DNA of 64,000 nucleotides from Alistipes putredinis DSM 17216 (GCF_000154465.1 NZ_DS499577.1:1133642-1197641); one strand, 5' to 3'. Shown: positions 35,197 to 44,913, numbered from the stretch's first letter. Notes: a model not told the origin generated them from the letters alone. A program made the numbers and translations.

Positions 35197-36522
35197 ATGA
35201 ATATCGTAAGAGAACAGCGCGAGCAGAATAACTCGCTCATCAAGGTGACCGTAGGCGAGAAGGATTACGGCGATGCGGTCGAAAAATCCCTGCGTGAGTA
35301 CAAACGCAAGGCCAATATTCCGGGCTTCCGCCCCGGTATGGTGCCGATGGGCGTGATCAAGAAGATGTACGGCAAGGGCGTGCTTGCGGAGCAGGCTTAC
35401 CGCCAGGCTTCGGAAGCAGCGTTCAACTATCTGCAGGAGCAGAAGATCGATTATGTCGGTGACGTGATCCCTTCGGAGGAGCAGGGCGACTTCGATTTCG
35501 AGAACGGGACCGAATTTGAATTCATCTTCGAGATCGGCGAAGCTCCCGAGGTGAAACTCGAGCTGTCGGCGAAAGATAAGATGACCTACTACACGATCAA
35601 GGTCGATAAGAAGATGCACGACGATTACCGCAGCAATTTCCTGCGTCGTTTCGGCCGTCTGGTGGATACCGACAAGGTAACGGCGGACGAAGCGCTGGAG
35701 GTGACGCTCGACAACGGCGATATGAAGATTGAGGGCGCTTACGTCGGACTGATTTCGATGAACGAGGAGGAGCGCAAGCCCTTCATCGGCAAGAAGGTCG
35801 GGTTCAAGACGCAGGTCAATGTCAATGAGCTTTACAAGACTCCGGCGCAGCGTGCCGCCGTATTGCAGGTCAAGGAGAACGAATTGGAGGGTATCAAACC
35901 CGAATTTTCTCTCGAAATCACCAAGATCCGCAAGTTCGCGGAACCGGAGCTGAACGAGGAGTTCTTCAAGATGGCTTTTCCTGCGGGCAACGTCAAAACC
36001 GCCGAGGAGTTCGAGGCGTTCGTCGATGCCGAAATTTCGAAAGAGCTGCGCCGCGAGAGCGACTATCTGTTCACGTTGCAGTTGCGTGATTTCCTGTTGA
36101 AGAAAGCCGGGCTGACCATGCCGGTCGAGTTCCTCAAGCGCTGGCTGTACGTCATCAACGAAGGCAAGTTCACCAAGGAGGAGATCGAGAAGGATTTCGA
36201 CGCTTTCGTAAAACTGTTCACTTGGAATTATCTCCAGAAATATTTCATCAAGCAGGATAACCTTACGGTAACCCCCGAAGAGGCTACTGCAGAGGCCAAG
36301 GCGTTGGCACAGGCCCAGTTCGCTCAATACGGATTGCCGACGGCTCCGGAAGATATGCTGGCCAATTACGCCAAGAAGATTCTCGAGGACCGCGAGCAGG
36401 GACAGAAGATCTACGAGAAGCTGTATGAGATGAAGGTGGTCGAGGACGTGAAGTCCAAGATCAAGGTGACCGAAAAGGCCGTTTCTGCCGAAGAGTTCGC
36501 AAAACTGGCCAAGGAGATTTAA
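35197..36522 (+). CDS. tig: Trigger factor
   Basis: A 441-residue ribosome-bound chaperone. The N-terminal ribosome-binding domain has the signature region YKRKANIPGFRPGMVPMGVI. The middle PPIase-like domain is degenerate, as in other Bacteroidetes, and the C-terminal helical arms (about 260-430) are Lys/Glu-rich. It has its own promoter and a likely terminator, and precedes clpP-clpX, the same order as tig-clpP-clpX in many bacteria. Confidence 0.93.
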   Translation: MNIVREQREQNNSLIKVTVGEKDYGDAVEKSLREYKRKANIPGFRPGMVPMGVIKKMYGKGVLAEQAYRQASEAAFNYLQEQKIDYVGDVIPSEEQGDFDFENGTEFEFIFEIGEAPEVKLELSAKDKMTYYTIKVDKKMHDDYRSNFLRRFGRLVDTDKVTADEALEVTLDNGDMKIEGAYVGLISMNEEERKPFIGKKVGFKTQVNVNELYKTPAQRAAVLQVKENELEGIKPEFSLEITKIRKFAEPELNEEFFKMAFPAGNVKTAEEFEAFVDAEISKELRRESDYLFTLQLRDFLLKKAGLTMPVEFLKRWLYVINEGKFTKEEIEKDFDAFVKLFTWNYLQKYFIKQDNLTVTPEEATAEAKALAQAQFAQYGLPTAPEDMLANYAKKILEDREQGQKIYEKLYEMKVVEDVKSKIKVTEKAVSAEEFAKLAKEI

Positions 36523-36553
36523 GAAACAGCGGAAAATTGGTATCCGATCAGAG

Positions 36554-36597
36554 CTTTGAGGGTTTGATTTTTGCAATCACTCCCTCAAAGTCTGTTT
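36554..36597 (+). terminator. Hairpin after tig
   Basis: CTTTGAGGG pairs perfectly with CCCTCAAAG around a 19-base loop and is followed by TCTGTTT. It lies 31 bases after the tig stop. Confidence 0.6.
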
Positions 36598-36762
36598 AGT
36601 AGTCATACTTCTGTTTTTTGCTTCTTCCCTCGTTTTTGCCGGATTCGAGCCTGCATCGTGTGTTGGCCGGGTACGGGAAATCGAGTAGGACCGGAGGCAA
36701 GTCGCGGAAAAATTTTTGAACCGGCTTCCGATGTTTTTTATTAACTTGCAAACTGTTCGGTT

Positions 36763-37428
36763 ATGAATGAATTTGAAAAATACGCCACCCGGCATTGCGG
36801 TATCAATAGTCTGAAACTGCATGATTTCCGCTCGCAGTACGCGGCCTACGTGTCGCCGACGATCATCGAGGAGCGCCAGTTGAACGTGGCGACGATGGAC
36901 GTCTTTTCGCGTTTGATGATGGATCGCATCATCTTTTTGGGGGCTCCGATTTACGACGATGCGGCCAATATCATCCAGGCACAGCTGCTGTTCCTGGAGT
37001 CGGCCGATCCGGAAAAGGATATCCAGATTTACATCAATTCCCCGGGCGGATCGGTGACGGCCGGTCTGGGAATCTACGATACGATGCAACTGGTGCAGCC
37101 CGATGTGGCGACCATCTGCACGGGACTGGCCGCTTCGATGGGCGCCGTGCTGCTGACCGCCGGTGCTGCAGGCAAGCGCTCGGCGCTGCCTCATTCGCGG
37201 GTGATGATCCATCAGCCGCTGGGCGGGGCCCAGGGGCAGGCATCGGACATCGAGATCACGGCCCGCGAGATCCGCAAGACCAAGCAGGAGCTGTACGAGA
37301 TCATTGCGGCCCATTCGGGCGCTCCGATCGAGAAGATCGAAAAGGATGCCGACCGCGATTATTGGCTGTCGGCCCGGGAGGCCAAGGAGTACGGGCTGAT
37401 CGACGAGGTGCTGACCAAGCGGGGATAA
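36763..37428 (+). CDS. clpP: ATP-dependent Clp protease proteolytic subunit ClpP
   Basis: A 221-residue serine protease subunit of the ClpXP complex. The catalytic serine is in GLAASMGAVLL, the histidine in LPHSRVMIHQP, and the aspartate is expected near KDADRDYWL/GLIDEVL. Its partner clpX lies 271 bases downstream. The upstream sequence has only an imperfect promoter (TTG at 36716-36718, then TATTAACTTG). Confidence 0.96.
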   Translation: MNEFEKYATRHCGINSLKLHDFRSQYAAYVSPTIIEERQLNVATMDVFSRLMMDRIIFLGAPIYDDAANIIQAQLLFLESADPEKDIQIYINSPGGSVTAGLGIYDTMQLVQPDVATICTGLAASMGAVLLTAGAAGKRSALPHSRVMIHQPLGGAQGQASDIEITAREIRKTKQELYEIIAAHSGAPIEKIEKDADRDYWLSAREAKEYGLIDEVLTKRG

Positions 37429-37699
37429 TATTTCTGTTTCAATCTGCAGGGGACGGTCGATTTCGGGAGAGAAAATGCATCGTTTCCGATCAGCGGAGGC
37501 AGAGCGGGGCGCTCGATAGGCCGAGCGGAATAAATGAAGAACCCGGTTCGATATTTCCGGTGTGCGACGTCGGAACGAGGCCGATCGACGGCCGGGTAGA
37601 GATGATGACGGGAGTTTGTTTTCGACTTTATCCCGGCAGAGGCTCGTCCGAAAGTTCGACCGGGAACGAGAACGAAATTCGAAGGAAAACTAAAGACCT
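37429..37699. other. Gene-free G/A-rich spacer between clpP and clpX
   Basis: No gene or terminator is seen. It carries a GTTTCCGATCAGCGGAGG block (near 37485) closely like the repeat unit at 13537, and further purine-rich runs. Confidence 0.45.
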
Positions 37700-38989
37700 A
37701 TGGCTAAAAATTACGGAGAAGACCTTTACGGCAACGAGAGCGATGCGTGTTCGTTCTGCGGGGCCAAACGCCGCGACGGTGCGATCCTGTTGAGTTCGTC
37801 CAAGGGTTGCAATATTTGCAGCAAATGTATTGCGAAAGGATACCAGATGCTCATCGAAAACGATGTGCTGCATGACGAAGCCGCATCCCGTCGCAAGGAG
37901 CAAAAGAATACTTCGTTGAAATTCGAGGATTTGCTCAAGCCCAATGAAATCAAGGAGTTTCTGGATCAGTACGTGATCGGGCAGGACGATGCCAAACGCT
38001 ATATGTCGGTGGCCGTATATAATCACTACAAGCGGCTGCTGCATGCTTCGGGCGAGGCGAGCGAAGTGGAGCTCGACAAGTCGAACATTCTGCTGGTCGG
38101 CCCGACGGGTACCGGCAAGACGCTGATGGCCCGCACGATCGCCAAATTGCTGAACGTGCCCTTCACCATCGTGGACGCTACGGTACTTACCGAGGCGGGA
38201 TACGTGGGCGAGGATGTCGAGAGTATTCTCTCGCGGCTGTTGCAGGTGGCTTCCTACGACGTGGAGCTGGCCCAGCGGGGAATTGTCTTCATCGACGAAA
38301 TCGACAAGATCGCCCGCAAGAGCGACAATCCGTCGCTTACGCGCGACGTATCGGGTGAAGGAGTGCAGCAGGCTTTGCTGAAGATTCTGGAAGGCACGGT
38401 GGTCAATGTTCCGCCCCAGGGCGGGCGCAAGCATCCCGAGCAGCAGTTCGTGCAGGTCGATACGCGCAACATTCTGTTCATCTGCGGCGGAGCGTTCGAC
38501 GGCATCGAGAAGAAGATCGCCCAGCGGCTCAACACCCGGGCGATGGGTTACGGACGGATGAATGCCGATTCCGTGGACCGCAACAACCTCATGCAATACC
38601 TTATGCCGCAGGACCTCAGGTCGTTCGGTCTGATTCCCGAACTGGTGGGCCGCCTGCCGGTGCTGACCTATATGGAGCCGCTCGGCCGCGAGGCCCTGCG
38701 TTCGATCCTCACGCAGCCCAAAAATGCCATCATCAAGCAGTATGAAAAGCTGTTCGAGATGGACGGCGTGAAGCTCGTGTTCGACGACGAGGTGTTGGAC
38801 TATATCGTCGATAAAGCCATCGAGTACCGGCTCGGTGCCCGGGGATTGCGTTCGATCTGCGAAGCGATCATGATGGACACGATGTTCGATATCCCCTCTT
38901 CGGGAGAGCGTCGCTTCGAAGTGACCTTGCCTTATGCCCGGGAAAAGTTCGAAAAGAAGAAATTTTTGGCGCTCAAGCAGGTCGGATAG
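37700..38989 (+). CDS. clpX: ATP-dependent Clp protease ATP-binding subunit ClpX
   Basis: A 429-residue AAA+ unfoldase feeding ClpP. The N-terminal zinc-binding domain has Cys17, Cys20, Cys40 and Cys43. Walker A is GPTGTGKT, Walker B is IVFIDEIDKIA, and the sensor 2 region is EYRLGARGLRSICE. It has the usual length. The long spacer to clpP suggests either a separate promoter or a processed joint transcript. Confidence 0.97.
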   Translation: MAKNYGEDLYGNESDACSFCGAKRRDGAILLSSSKGCNICSKCIAKGYQMLIENDVLHDEAASRRKEQKNTSLKFEDLLKPNEIKEFLDQYVIGQDDAKRYMSVAVYNHYKRLLHASGEASEVELDKSNILLVGPTGTGKTLMARTIAKLLNVPFTIVDATVLTEAGYVGEDVESILSRLLQVASYDVELAQRGIVFIDEIDKIARKSDNPSLTRDVSGEGVQQALLKILEGTVVNVPPQGGRKHPEQQFVQVDTRNILFICGGAFDGIEKKIAQRLNTRAMGYGRMNADSVDRNNLMQYLMPQDLRSFGLIPELVGRLPVLTYMEPLGREALRSILTQPKNAIIKQYEKLFEMDGVKLVFDDEVLDYIVDKAIEYRLGARGLRSICEAIMMDTMFDIPSSGERRFEVTLPYAREKFEKKKFLALKQVG

Positions 38990-39002
38990 ACCGGATTTGT
39001 AT

Positions 39003-39010
39003 TAAATTTG
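39003..39010 (+). promoter_or_regulatory. -7 box upstream of transketolase
   Basis: TAAATTTG fits TAnnTTTG, in the 256-base spacer between clpX and transketolase. It predicts a leader of about 230 bases with a CTCGTTCG-ATC-CGAACGAG hairpin (about 39057-39075). No -33 TTG is at the ideal distance. Confidence 0.4.
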
Positions 39011-39245
39011 TACCACCGAACGCGGGACTGCGGCGGGGGACCGGTGTGCAGTCGCGCTCGTTCGATCCGAACGAGCAGAATGAGGAAAGAAGGAAGATCT
39101 TCGGCTTCGTCCTTCGTTTCCATATATTTTCTGCCGGTAACGGGCCGAGTTGTGCATATTCGGCCGATTCGTCCGGGATGGGCGCCGAATGTCGGCCCGG
39201 GCTGTGAGGCCAATACATAAAAAATATAAAAGCATACAATCTCTT

Positions 39246-41276
39246 ATGGTTACTAAATCCGAACTCACGCGCGTTGCAGACAACATCCGTATCCTGTCTG
39301 CAGCGATGGTCGAGAAAGCCAAATCGGGACATCCCGGCGGCGCAATGGGCGGCGCGGACTTCATGGCAGTACTTTACACCGAATTCCTCCGCTACGATCC
39401 GGATCAGATGGATTATCCTTTCCGGGACCGTTTCTTCCTCGATCCGGGACACATGTCGCCGATGCTCTACTCGACTCTCGCGCTGGCCGGAACCTATACG
39501 GTGGAGGATTTGCGTAACCTGCGGCAGTGGGGCAGCGTCACGCCGGGCCATCCCGAAGTGGACGTGCTGCACGGTGTGGAGAATACGTCGGGTCCTCTGG
39601 GCCAGGGGCATGCCATGGCGCTGGGCGCCGCGATCGCCGAGCGGTTCCTCGCGGCTCGTTTCGGGGAGTGGCAGTCCCACAAGACCTATGCCTACATCTC
39701 CGACGGCGGTATCGAGGAGGAGGTGTCGCAGGGCGTGGGCCGCATCGCCGGCCACTTGGGGATGAACAATCTGATCATGTACTACGACTCGAACAACGTT
39801 CAGCTTTCGACCAAGGTCGATGAGGTGGATACCGAGAACGTAGCGATGAAATACGAGGCGTGGGGCTGGAACGTCATCACCATCGACGGCCATGACGTAG
39901 AGCAGATCCGCGAAGCCCTCACGGCCGCCAATGCCGAGAAGGAGCGTCCGACGCTTATCATCGGCCGTACGGTTATGGGCAAGGGTGCGGTCGCGGCCGA
40001 TGGATCGAGCTTCGAGGACAAGGTTTCGACGCACGGTCAGCCGCTGACGGCTGCCGGAGCCGATTTCGCCGCTACCGTCCGTAACCTGGGCGGCGATGCA
40101 GAGGATCCGTTCAAGATCTTCTCCGAGAGCGGCAAGGTGTTCGACGCCCGCCGCGAAGAGCTTCGTGAATGGGTGCGCACGCAGCGCGAGAGGGAGAAGA
40201 CGTGGCGTTCCGAGCACAAGGAGCTCTCCCGCAAACTCGATCTTTTCCTCTCGGGTAAGGTGCCGGAGATGGACTACAAGGGACTCGAGATCAAACCCGA
40301 CGGTGCGACCCGCGCCGCCTCGGCTTCGGTGCTCTCCTTCTATGCGGAGCGGATCGAAAATATGATCGTCGCCTCGGCCGACCTCTGCAATTCGGACAAG
40401 ACGGACGGCTACCTCAAGAAAACCAAAGCCTTCTCGAAGGGTGATTTTTCGGGCAAGTTTTTCCAGGCAGGCGTTTCGGAGCTGACGATGGCCTGCATCG
40501 CCAACGGTATGGCGCTGCATGGGGGCGTGATTCCGGCGTGCGGTACGTTCTTCGTCTTCTCGGACTATATGAAACCCGCCGTGCGTCTGGCTGCCCTGAT
40601 GCACCTGCATGTAATCTATATCTGGACGCACGACTCGTTCCGTGTGGGCGAGGACGGTCCGACGCACCAGCCCGTCGAGCACGAGGCTCAGATCCGTCTG
40701 ATGGAACATTTGAAGAATCACCGGGGGGAGCGTTCTATGTTGGTGCTGCGTCCGGCCGACGGCGAGGAAACCGTTACAGCTTGGAAATTGGCGATCGAGG
40801 AGCATCGTCCCGTCGCGCTGATCCTGTCGCGGCAAAATATTAAGAATCTGCCCGCACTCAATCACAGCCGCCGTGAGGAGGCTGCCCAGCTTTCGAAAGG
40901 CGCCTATATCGTAGTCGATGCCGCCAAACCGGCTGTGGTGATGCTCGCTTCGGGTTCCGAAGTCGCTACGCTGGTCGAAGGTGCCGAGTTGCTTTCGAAG
41001 GAGGGAATCGCGGTCCGTATCGTGAGCGTGCCGAGCGAAGGACTTTTCCGCGACCAGCCCAAATCCTATCAGCAGACCGTTCTGCCACAGGGTGTGGTGC
41101 GTTACGGCCTTACGTCGGGTCTGCCCGTGACATTGCTGGGACTGGTAGGTGAAAACGGTATGATTCACGGTCTGGATCACTTCGGTTATTCGGCACCCTA
41201 CAAGGTCCTCGACGAGAAGTTCGGTTACAACGGCCAGACGGTATATGAAGAGGTGAAGAAGTTGATCGGTAAATAA
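39246..41276 (+). CDS. tkt: Transketolase
   Basis: A 676-residue thiamine-diphosphate enzyme moving two-carbon units in the pentose phosphate pathway. The start at 39246 gives MVTKSELTRVADNIRILSA, matching the family; the frame is open further upstream but through non-coding sequence. ThDP-binding GIEEEVSQG...NNLIMYYDSNN, KSGHPGGAMGGAD and the catalytic-histidine regions TSGPLGQGH and HDSFRVGEDGPTHQP are visible. It is a single-gene unit with a strong terminator. Confidence 0.95.
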   Translation: MVTKSELTRVADNIRILSAAMVEKAKSGHPGGAMGGADFMAVLYTEFLRYDPDQMDYPFRDRFFLDPGHMSPMLYSTLALAGTYTVEDLRNLRQWGSVTPGHPEVDVLHGVENTSGPLGQGHAMALGAAIAERFLAARFGEWQSHKTYAYISDGGIEEEVSQGVGRIAGHLGMNNLIMYYDSNNVQLSTKVDEVDTENVAMKYEAWGWNVITIDGHDVEQIREALTAANAEKERPTLIIGRTVMGKGAVAADGSSFEDKVSTHGQPLTAAGADFAATVRNLGGDAEDPFKIFSESGKVFDARREELREWVRTQREREKTWRSEHKELSRKLDLFLSGKVPEMDYKGLEIKPDGATRAASASVLSFYAERIENMIVASADLCNSDKTDGYLKKTKAFSKGDFSGKFFQAGVSELTMACIANGMALHGGVIPACGTFFVFSDYMKPAVRLAALMHLHVIYIWTHDSFRVGEDGPTHQPVEHEAQIRLMEHLKNHRGERSMLVLRPADGEETVTAWKLAIEEHRPVALILSRQNIKNLPALNHSRREEAAQLSKGAYIVVDAAKPAVVMLASGSEVATLVEGAELLSKEGIAVRIVSVPSEGLFRDQPKSYQQTVLPQGVVRYGLTSGLPVTLLGLVGENGMIHGLDHFGYSAPYKVLDEKFGYNGQTVYEEVKKLIGK

Positions 41277-41294
41277 GCCGGTTGTAAAACGGAT

Positions 41295-41338
41295 AGAAGA
41301 CAGGCCCGGATGCCGATAGGCGTCCGGGCCTGTCTTCT
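41295..41338 (+). terminator. Terminator of transketolase
   Basis: AGAAGACAGGCCCGGA pairs with TCCGGGCCTGTCTTCT, a stem of about 18 pairs, followed by GTTTGTT, 18 bases after the stop. Confidence 0.85.
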
Positions 41339-41560
41339 GTTTGTTCCGTCGTTCTCCCGTTGATTTTTTCACGGGTCTTTCCGCTGTTTTTTGCACCCGT
41401 CGGGTTTCCCGAAGACTTGTCCGGCGATGTTCGGGGAAGAACGGGTGCAGCTTTGAAATCGGATCATGGACAGAGTGCCTTGGGGCGGCCTTTTCCTGTT
41501 ATTGTTGATAACTTTTCCATAAAATGCCGGAGGGGCGGACCATCGAATGCGATTAAACCC

Positions 41561-41568
41561 TATATTTG
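41561..41568 (+). promoter_or_regulatory. -7 box of the riboswitch-nrdDG transcript
   Basis: TATATTTG fits TAnnTTTG and ends a few bases before the first helix of the cobalamin riboswitch, where the transcript should begin. The -33 box is weak. Confidence 0.6.
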
Positions 41569-41571
41569 TTT

Positions 41572-41751
41572 TCGGTATCGGTTCCCGATGTGGAGGGCGA
41601 ATCCACCGGGATTAAAAGGGAATCCTGTGAAAGTCAGGAACTATCCCCGTAGCTGTAAGTTTCTTTTGGGCGGTACATTCTCTCAGCCACTGGCCGTTCG
41701 GGCCGGGAAGGCGTGCCGTCCGGAACAAGTCAGAAGACCTGCCGTACCGGG
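41572..41751 (+). ncRNA. Cobalamin (B12) riboswitch
   Basis: The conserved core is present in order: AAAAGGGAATCCTGTGAAAG, then CTATCCCCGTAGCTGTAAG, then GCCACTGG...CGGGAAGGC, and the B12 box AGTCAGAAGACCTGCC (41728-41743). Flanks CGGTA (41573-41577) and TACCG (41745-41749) close the outer helix. A GCTTT/AAAGC hairpin follows at about 41765-41783, where the kissing-loop partner is expected. The next gene on this strand is nrdD, about 400 bases downstream. Confidence 0.93.
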
Positions 41752-42148
41752 ACGAGATTCGTTGCTTTCGGGTGAAAAGCGTCGGAACGGTTTCGGATGC
41801 TTCGTCGTATCTATTGCCGGTTCTGTAAATTCCATTCCTGCCTGTGTTGTATCGGGTCGGATCGCTGCGAATCCGTCGTTCAGAAGAGGTGTATTTCGGT
41901 TTTTCCGAAGGGTCGGTAAAAAGTCGTCGGATCGGACGACACCGATCTGGCCGACGAAGGCGTACGGTATGGCTCGGAACGTGCGGCTTGTCGTGTTTCT
42001 GCGGAGAAAGCCCGGCGGCTGATATTTGTTGCCGTCGAGCCGGGTCGGAATCGGCCGAATTTCCGTCGGTGGAGTTATCGGTGTGGGGAATTCGAGCGTT
42101 GAAAGTATGAGTATAATAATATAATATTTGAGGAGAAGTTTAATCGTT
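41752..42148. other. Long leader between the riboswitch and nrdD
   Basis: About 400 bases with no convincing gene. The sequence is GC-rich at first and turns AT-rich just before nrdD (TATAATAATATAATATTTGAGG). I see no clear intrinsic terminator that the riboswitch could control. Confidence 0.5.
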
Positions 42149-44239
42149 ATGGAAACATTCATTGTCAAGAGGGACGGAACGCGGGAGGCGTTTTCGATGG
42201 AGAAGATTCAGCGGGCGATCGCCAAGGCATTCCTTTCGGTCGGGAGTTTCGCTACGCAGGACGTGATCACCAACATCCTGAGCCGGGTCAGCGTGACCGA
42301 CGGCATCTCGGTCGAGGAGATCCAGAACCAGGTGGAGGTCGCGCTCATGGCCGAGCGTTACTACACGGTAGCCAAGGCTTATATGCTTTATCGCCAGCGG
42401 CATACCGAGGATCGGGAGGTGCGCGACAAGTTGCAGTTCCTCATGGAGTACTGCGATGCTTCGAACGCCGCGACAGGAAGCAAGTTCGACGCCAATGCCA
42501 ACGTGGAGAACAAGAACATGGCTACGCTCATCGGCGAGCTGCCCAAATCGAATTTCATCCGTCTGAACCGCCGCATGCTCACCGACCGCCTCAAGGAGAT
42601 ATACGGCAAGGAGTTGGCGGACAAGTATATCGAGATGCTGAACGACCATTTCATCTACAAAAACGACGAAACTTCGCTGGCCAACTATTGCGCTTCGATT
42701 ACGATGTATCCCTGGCTCATCGGAGGAACGATTTCGATCGGGGGCAATTCGAAAGCCCCGACCAACCTCAAGTCATTCTGCGGCGGCTTCGTGAATATGG
42801 TTTTTATCGTGTCGAGTATGCTCAGCGGCGCCTGCGCCACACCCGAATTTCTGATGTATATGAACTATTTCATCGGCCAGGAGTACGGCACCGACTATTT
42901 CAAACGGGCGGACGAGGTGGTCGATCTCTCGAAGAAACGGCGCACGATCGACAAGGTCATCACCGACTGTTTCGAACAGATCGTCTATTCGATCAACCAG
43001 CCGACCGGAGCGCGGAATTTCCAGGCCGTGTTCTGGAACGTTGCTTACTACGACCGCTACTATTTCGAGAGCCTGTTCGGAAATTTCCTCTTCCCCGACG
43101 GCAGCAAGCCCGACTGGGAGTCGCTCAGCTGGCTGCAAAAGCGTTTCATGAAGTGGTTCAACCGCGAACGGACCCGCACCGTGCTGACCTTCCCGGTCGA
43201 AACGATGGCTTTACTCACGGAAAACGGTGACGTGAAGGACAAGGAGTGGGGCGATTTCACGGCCGAAATGTATGCCGAGGGACATTCGTTCTTTACCTAC
43301 ATGAGCGACAATGCCGATTCGCTTTCGAGCTGCTGCCGCCTGCGCAACGAAATTACGGACAACGGGTTCAGCTACACGCTCGGCGCCGGAGGCGTATCGA
43401 CCGGCTCGAAGAGCGTGCTGACGATCAACCTGAACCGTTGCATCCAGTACGCCGCACGTAAGGGTATGCCCTATCAGTTCTTCCTCGAGGAGGTGGTCGA
43501 TCTGGTGCACAAGGTGCAGTTGGCCTACAACGAGAACCTGAAATACATGCAGTCGAAGGGGATGCTGCCCCTGTTCGATGCGGGCTATATCAATATGTCG
43601 CGCCAGTACCTCACTATCGGTGTGAACGGACTGGTCGAAGCAGCCGAATTTCTCGGCATTCCGATCAACGACAATCCCGATTACGAACGTTTTACACAGG
43701 AAATTCTCGGAATGATCGAAAAGTACAACAAGAAGTACCGCTCGAAGGAGGTGATGTTCAACTGCGAGATGATTCCGGCGGAGAACGTGGGAGTGAAACA
43801 TGCCAAATGGGACAAGCGCGACGGCTACAAGGTGGGGCGCGACTGTTACAACAGCTATTTTTACATCGTCGAGGACGAATCGCTCAACATCGTGGACAAG
43901 TTCCGACTGCACGGCCGCAAATACATCGAGCACCTCACGGGCGGCTCGGCCCTGCACATGAACCTGCAGGAACATTTGAGCCGGGAGCAGTACCGCCACC
44001 TGTTGCGCGTGGCTTCGCAGGAGGGATGCAACTATTTCACGTTCAACATCCCGAATACGGTCTGCAACGATTGCGGGCATATCGACAAGCGCAACCTCAA
44101 GGCGTGTCCGAAATGCAACGGCAGGAATCTCGATTATCTGACCCGTATCATCGGTTATATGAAGCGTGTCAGCAACTTCTCTCAAGCTCGGCAGCAGGAG
44201 GCCGCGCGTCGTCACTATGCTACGCCTGGCCAGCTTTGA
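42149..44239 (+). CDS. nrdD: Anaerobic ribonucleoside-triphosphate reductase NrdD
   Basis: A 696-residue class III ribonucleotide reductase that makes dNTPs without oxygen, using a glycyl radical. An ATP-cone lies at 1-90 (FIVKRDGTREAFSMEKIQRA). The C-terminal zinc site is CNDCGHIDKRNLKACPKC, followed by the glycyl radical site RIIGYMKRVSN. The ATG at 42149, behind a GAGGAGAAG stretch, is preferred over an in-frame TTG at 42128. The gene overlaps nrdG by 23 bases. The upstream cobalamin riboswitch suggests repression when B12 is plentiful. Confidence 0.95.
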   Translation: METFIVKRDGTREAFSMEKIQRAIAKAFLSVGSFATQDVITNILSRVSVTDGISVEEIQNQVEVALMAERYYTVAKAYMLYRQRHTEDREVRDKLQFLMEYCDASNAATGSKFDANANVENKNMATLIGELPKSNFIRLNRRMLTDRLKEIYGKELADKYIEMLNDHFIYKNDETSLANYCASITMYPWLIGGTISIGGNSKAPTNLKSFCGGFVNMVFIVSSMLSGACATPEFLMYMNYFIGQEYGTDYFKRADEVVDLSKKRRTIDKVITDCFEQIVYSINQPTGARNFQAVFWNVAYYDRYYFESLFGNFLFPDGSKPDWESLSWLQKRFMKWFNRERTRTVLTFPVETMALLTENGDVKDKEWGDFTAEMYAEGHSFFTYMSDNADSLSSCCRLRNEITDNGFSYTLGAGGVSTGSKSVLTINLNRCIQYAARKGMPYQFFLEEVVDLVHKVQLAYNENLKYMQSKGMLPLFDAGYINMSRQYLTIGVNGLVEAAEFLGIPINDNPDYERFTQEILGMIEKYNKKYRSKEVMFNCEMIPAENVGVKHAKWDKRDGYKVGRDCYNSYFYIVEDESLNIVDKFRLHGRKYIEHLTGGSALHMNLQEHLSREQYRHLLRVASQEGCNYFTFNIPNTVCNDCGHIDKRNLKACPKCNGRNLDYLTRIIGYMKRVSNFSQARQQEAARRHYATPGQL

Positions 44240-44702
44240 TGTGGTGTTCCAGGAGATTCCGGGCGAAGTGACCCTCGCTCTGAATCTTTCGGGGTGTCCG
44301 AACCGGTGCGCCGGGTGTCACAGTCCCCATCTGTGGGAAGAGGTCGGGGAGCCGCTGGACGATAATTTGCTGAATAGTTTGTTGTCGGGATACGGAAATG
44401 CGATTACCTGCGTTTGTTTTATGGGAGGCGATGCAGCGCCCGGCGATGTCGCGCATTGGAGCGCCTGTGTGCGGGCTGCGACCGAGGGCCGGCTGAAGAC
44501 AGGCTGGTATTCGGGGCGTTCTGAATTGGCCGCAGGTATCGACCCGCGCAGTTTTGATTATATCAAGCTGGGACCGTATGTCGCACATTTGGGAGGCTTG
44601 GATTCCGCTTCGACGAACCAGCGGCTTTACCGGGTGACGGACGGCGAAATGAAGGACATTACGGCGGAGTTGAGGAACAGGGATCGTATGTTATTGGGTT
44701 AA
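44217..44702 (+). CDS. nrdG: Anaerobic ribonucleotide reductase activase NrdG
   Basis: A 161-residue radical SAM activase that installs the glycyl radical on NrdD. The iron-sulfur motif CxxxCxxC is Cys27, Cys31 and Cys34 (SGCPNRCAGCHSP), and MGGDA is the SAM-binding glycine-rich stretch. The start at 44217 (MLRLASFDVVFQEIPGE) fits the family; an earlier in-frame start would add 17 residues inside nrdD. It is translationally coupled to nrdD by overlap. Confidence 0.92.
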   Translation: MLRLASFDVVFQEIPGEVTLALNLSGCPNRCAGCHSPHLWEEVGEPLDDNLLNSLLSGYGNAITCVCFMGGDAAPGDVAHWSACVRAATEGRLKTGWYSGRSELAAGIDPRSFDYIKLGPYVAHLGGLDSASTNQRLYRVTDGEMKDITAELRNRDRMLLG

Positions 44703-44720
44703 TTGAATCATATTAAAAGG

Positions 44721-44759
44721 CTGCGAGGGCTGTGAACGAATAGTTCACAGCCCTCGCAG
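44721..44759. terminator. Strong hairpin after nrdG
   Basis: CTGCGAGGGCTGTGAAC pairs perfectly (17 pairs) with GTTCACAGCCCTCGCAG around a five-base loop. There is no T-run on the plus strand, while the minus side reads CCTTTTAA. It lies 18 bases after nrdG, so it probably ends or stabilises that transcript. Confidence 0.6.
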
Positions 44760-44861
44760 TATATGCCGGGCGGTTCGCGGATTTGCACGGAACGGAGTCC
44801 GTGCGCACTGTTTTTCGGTTTGAGGAACTCGAAAGAATTCGCTGCTCGCCTACGGATGCAG

Positions 44862-44900
44862 ACAAGTAAAAAGTCCCCTTTTCGGGGACTTTTTACTTGT
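44862..44900 (-). terminator. Terminator of metK
   Basis: ACAAGTAAAAAGTCCCC pairs perfectly with GGGGACTTTTTACTTGT around a short loop, 13 bases after the metK stop. The A/T-rich lower stem makes it usable in both directions. Confidence 0.85.
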
Positions 44901-44913
44901 GCGGTCGGTCGCG

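Noticed and set aside
39150..39245. N-terminal extension of transketolase by 32 residues
   Set aside because: The added residues are basic and unlike the family; the ATG at 39246 gives the standard N-terminus.
41360..42022. Plus-strand open frame across the cobalamin riboswitch
   Set aside because: It crosses the conserved RNA core, shows no protein family features and has no start context.
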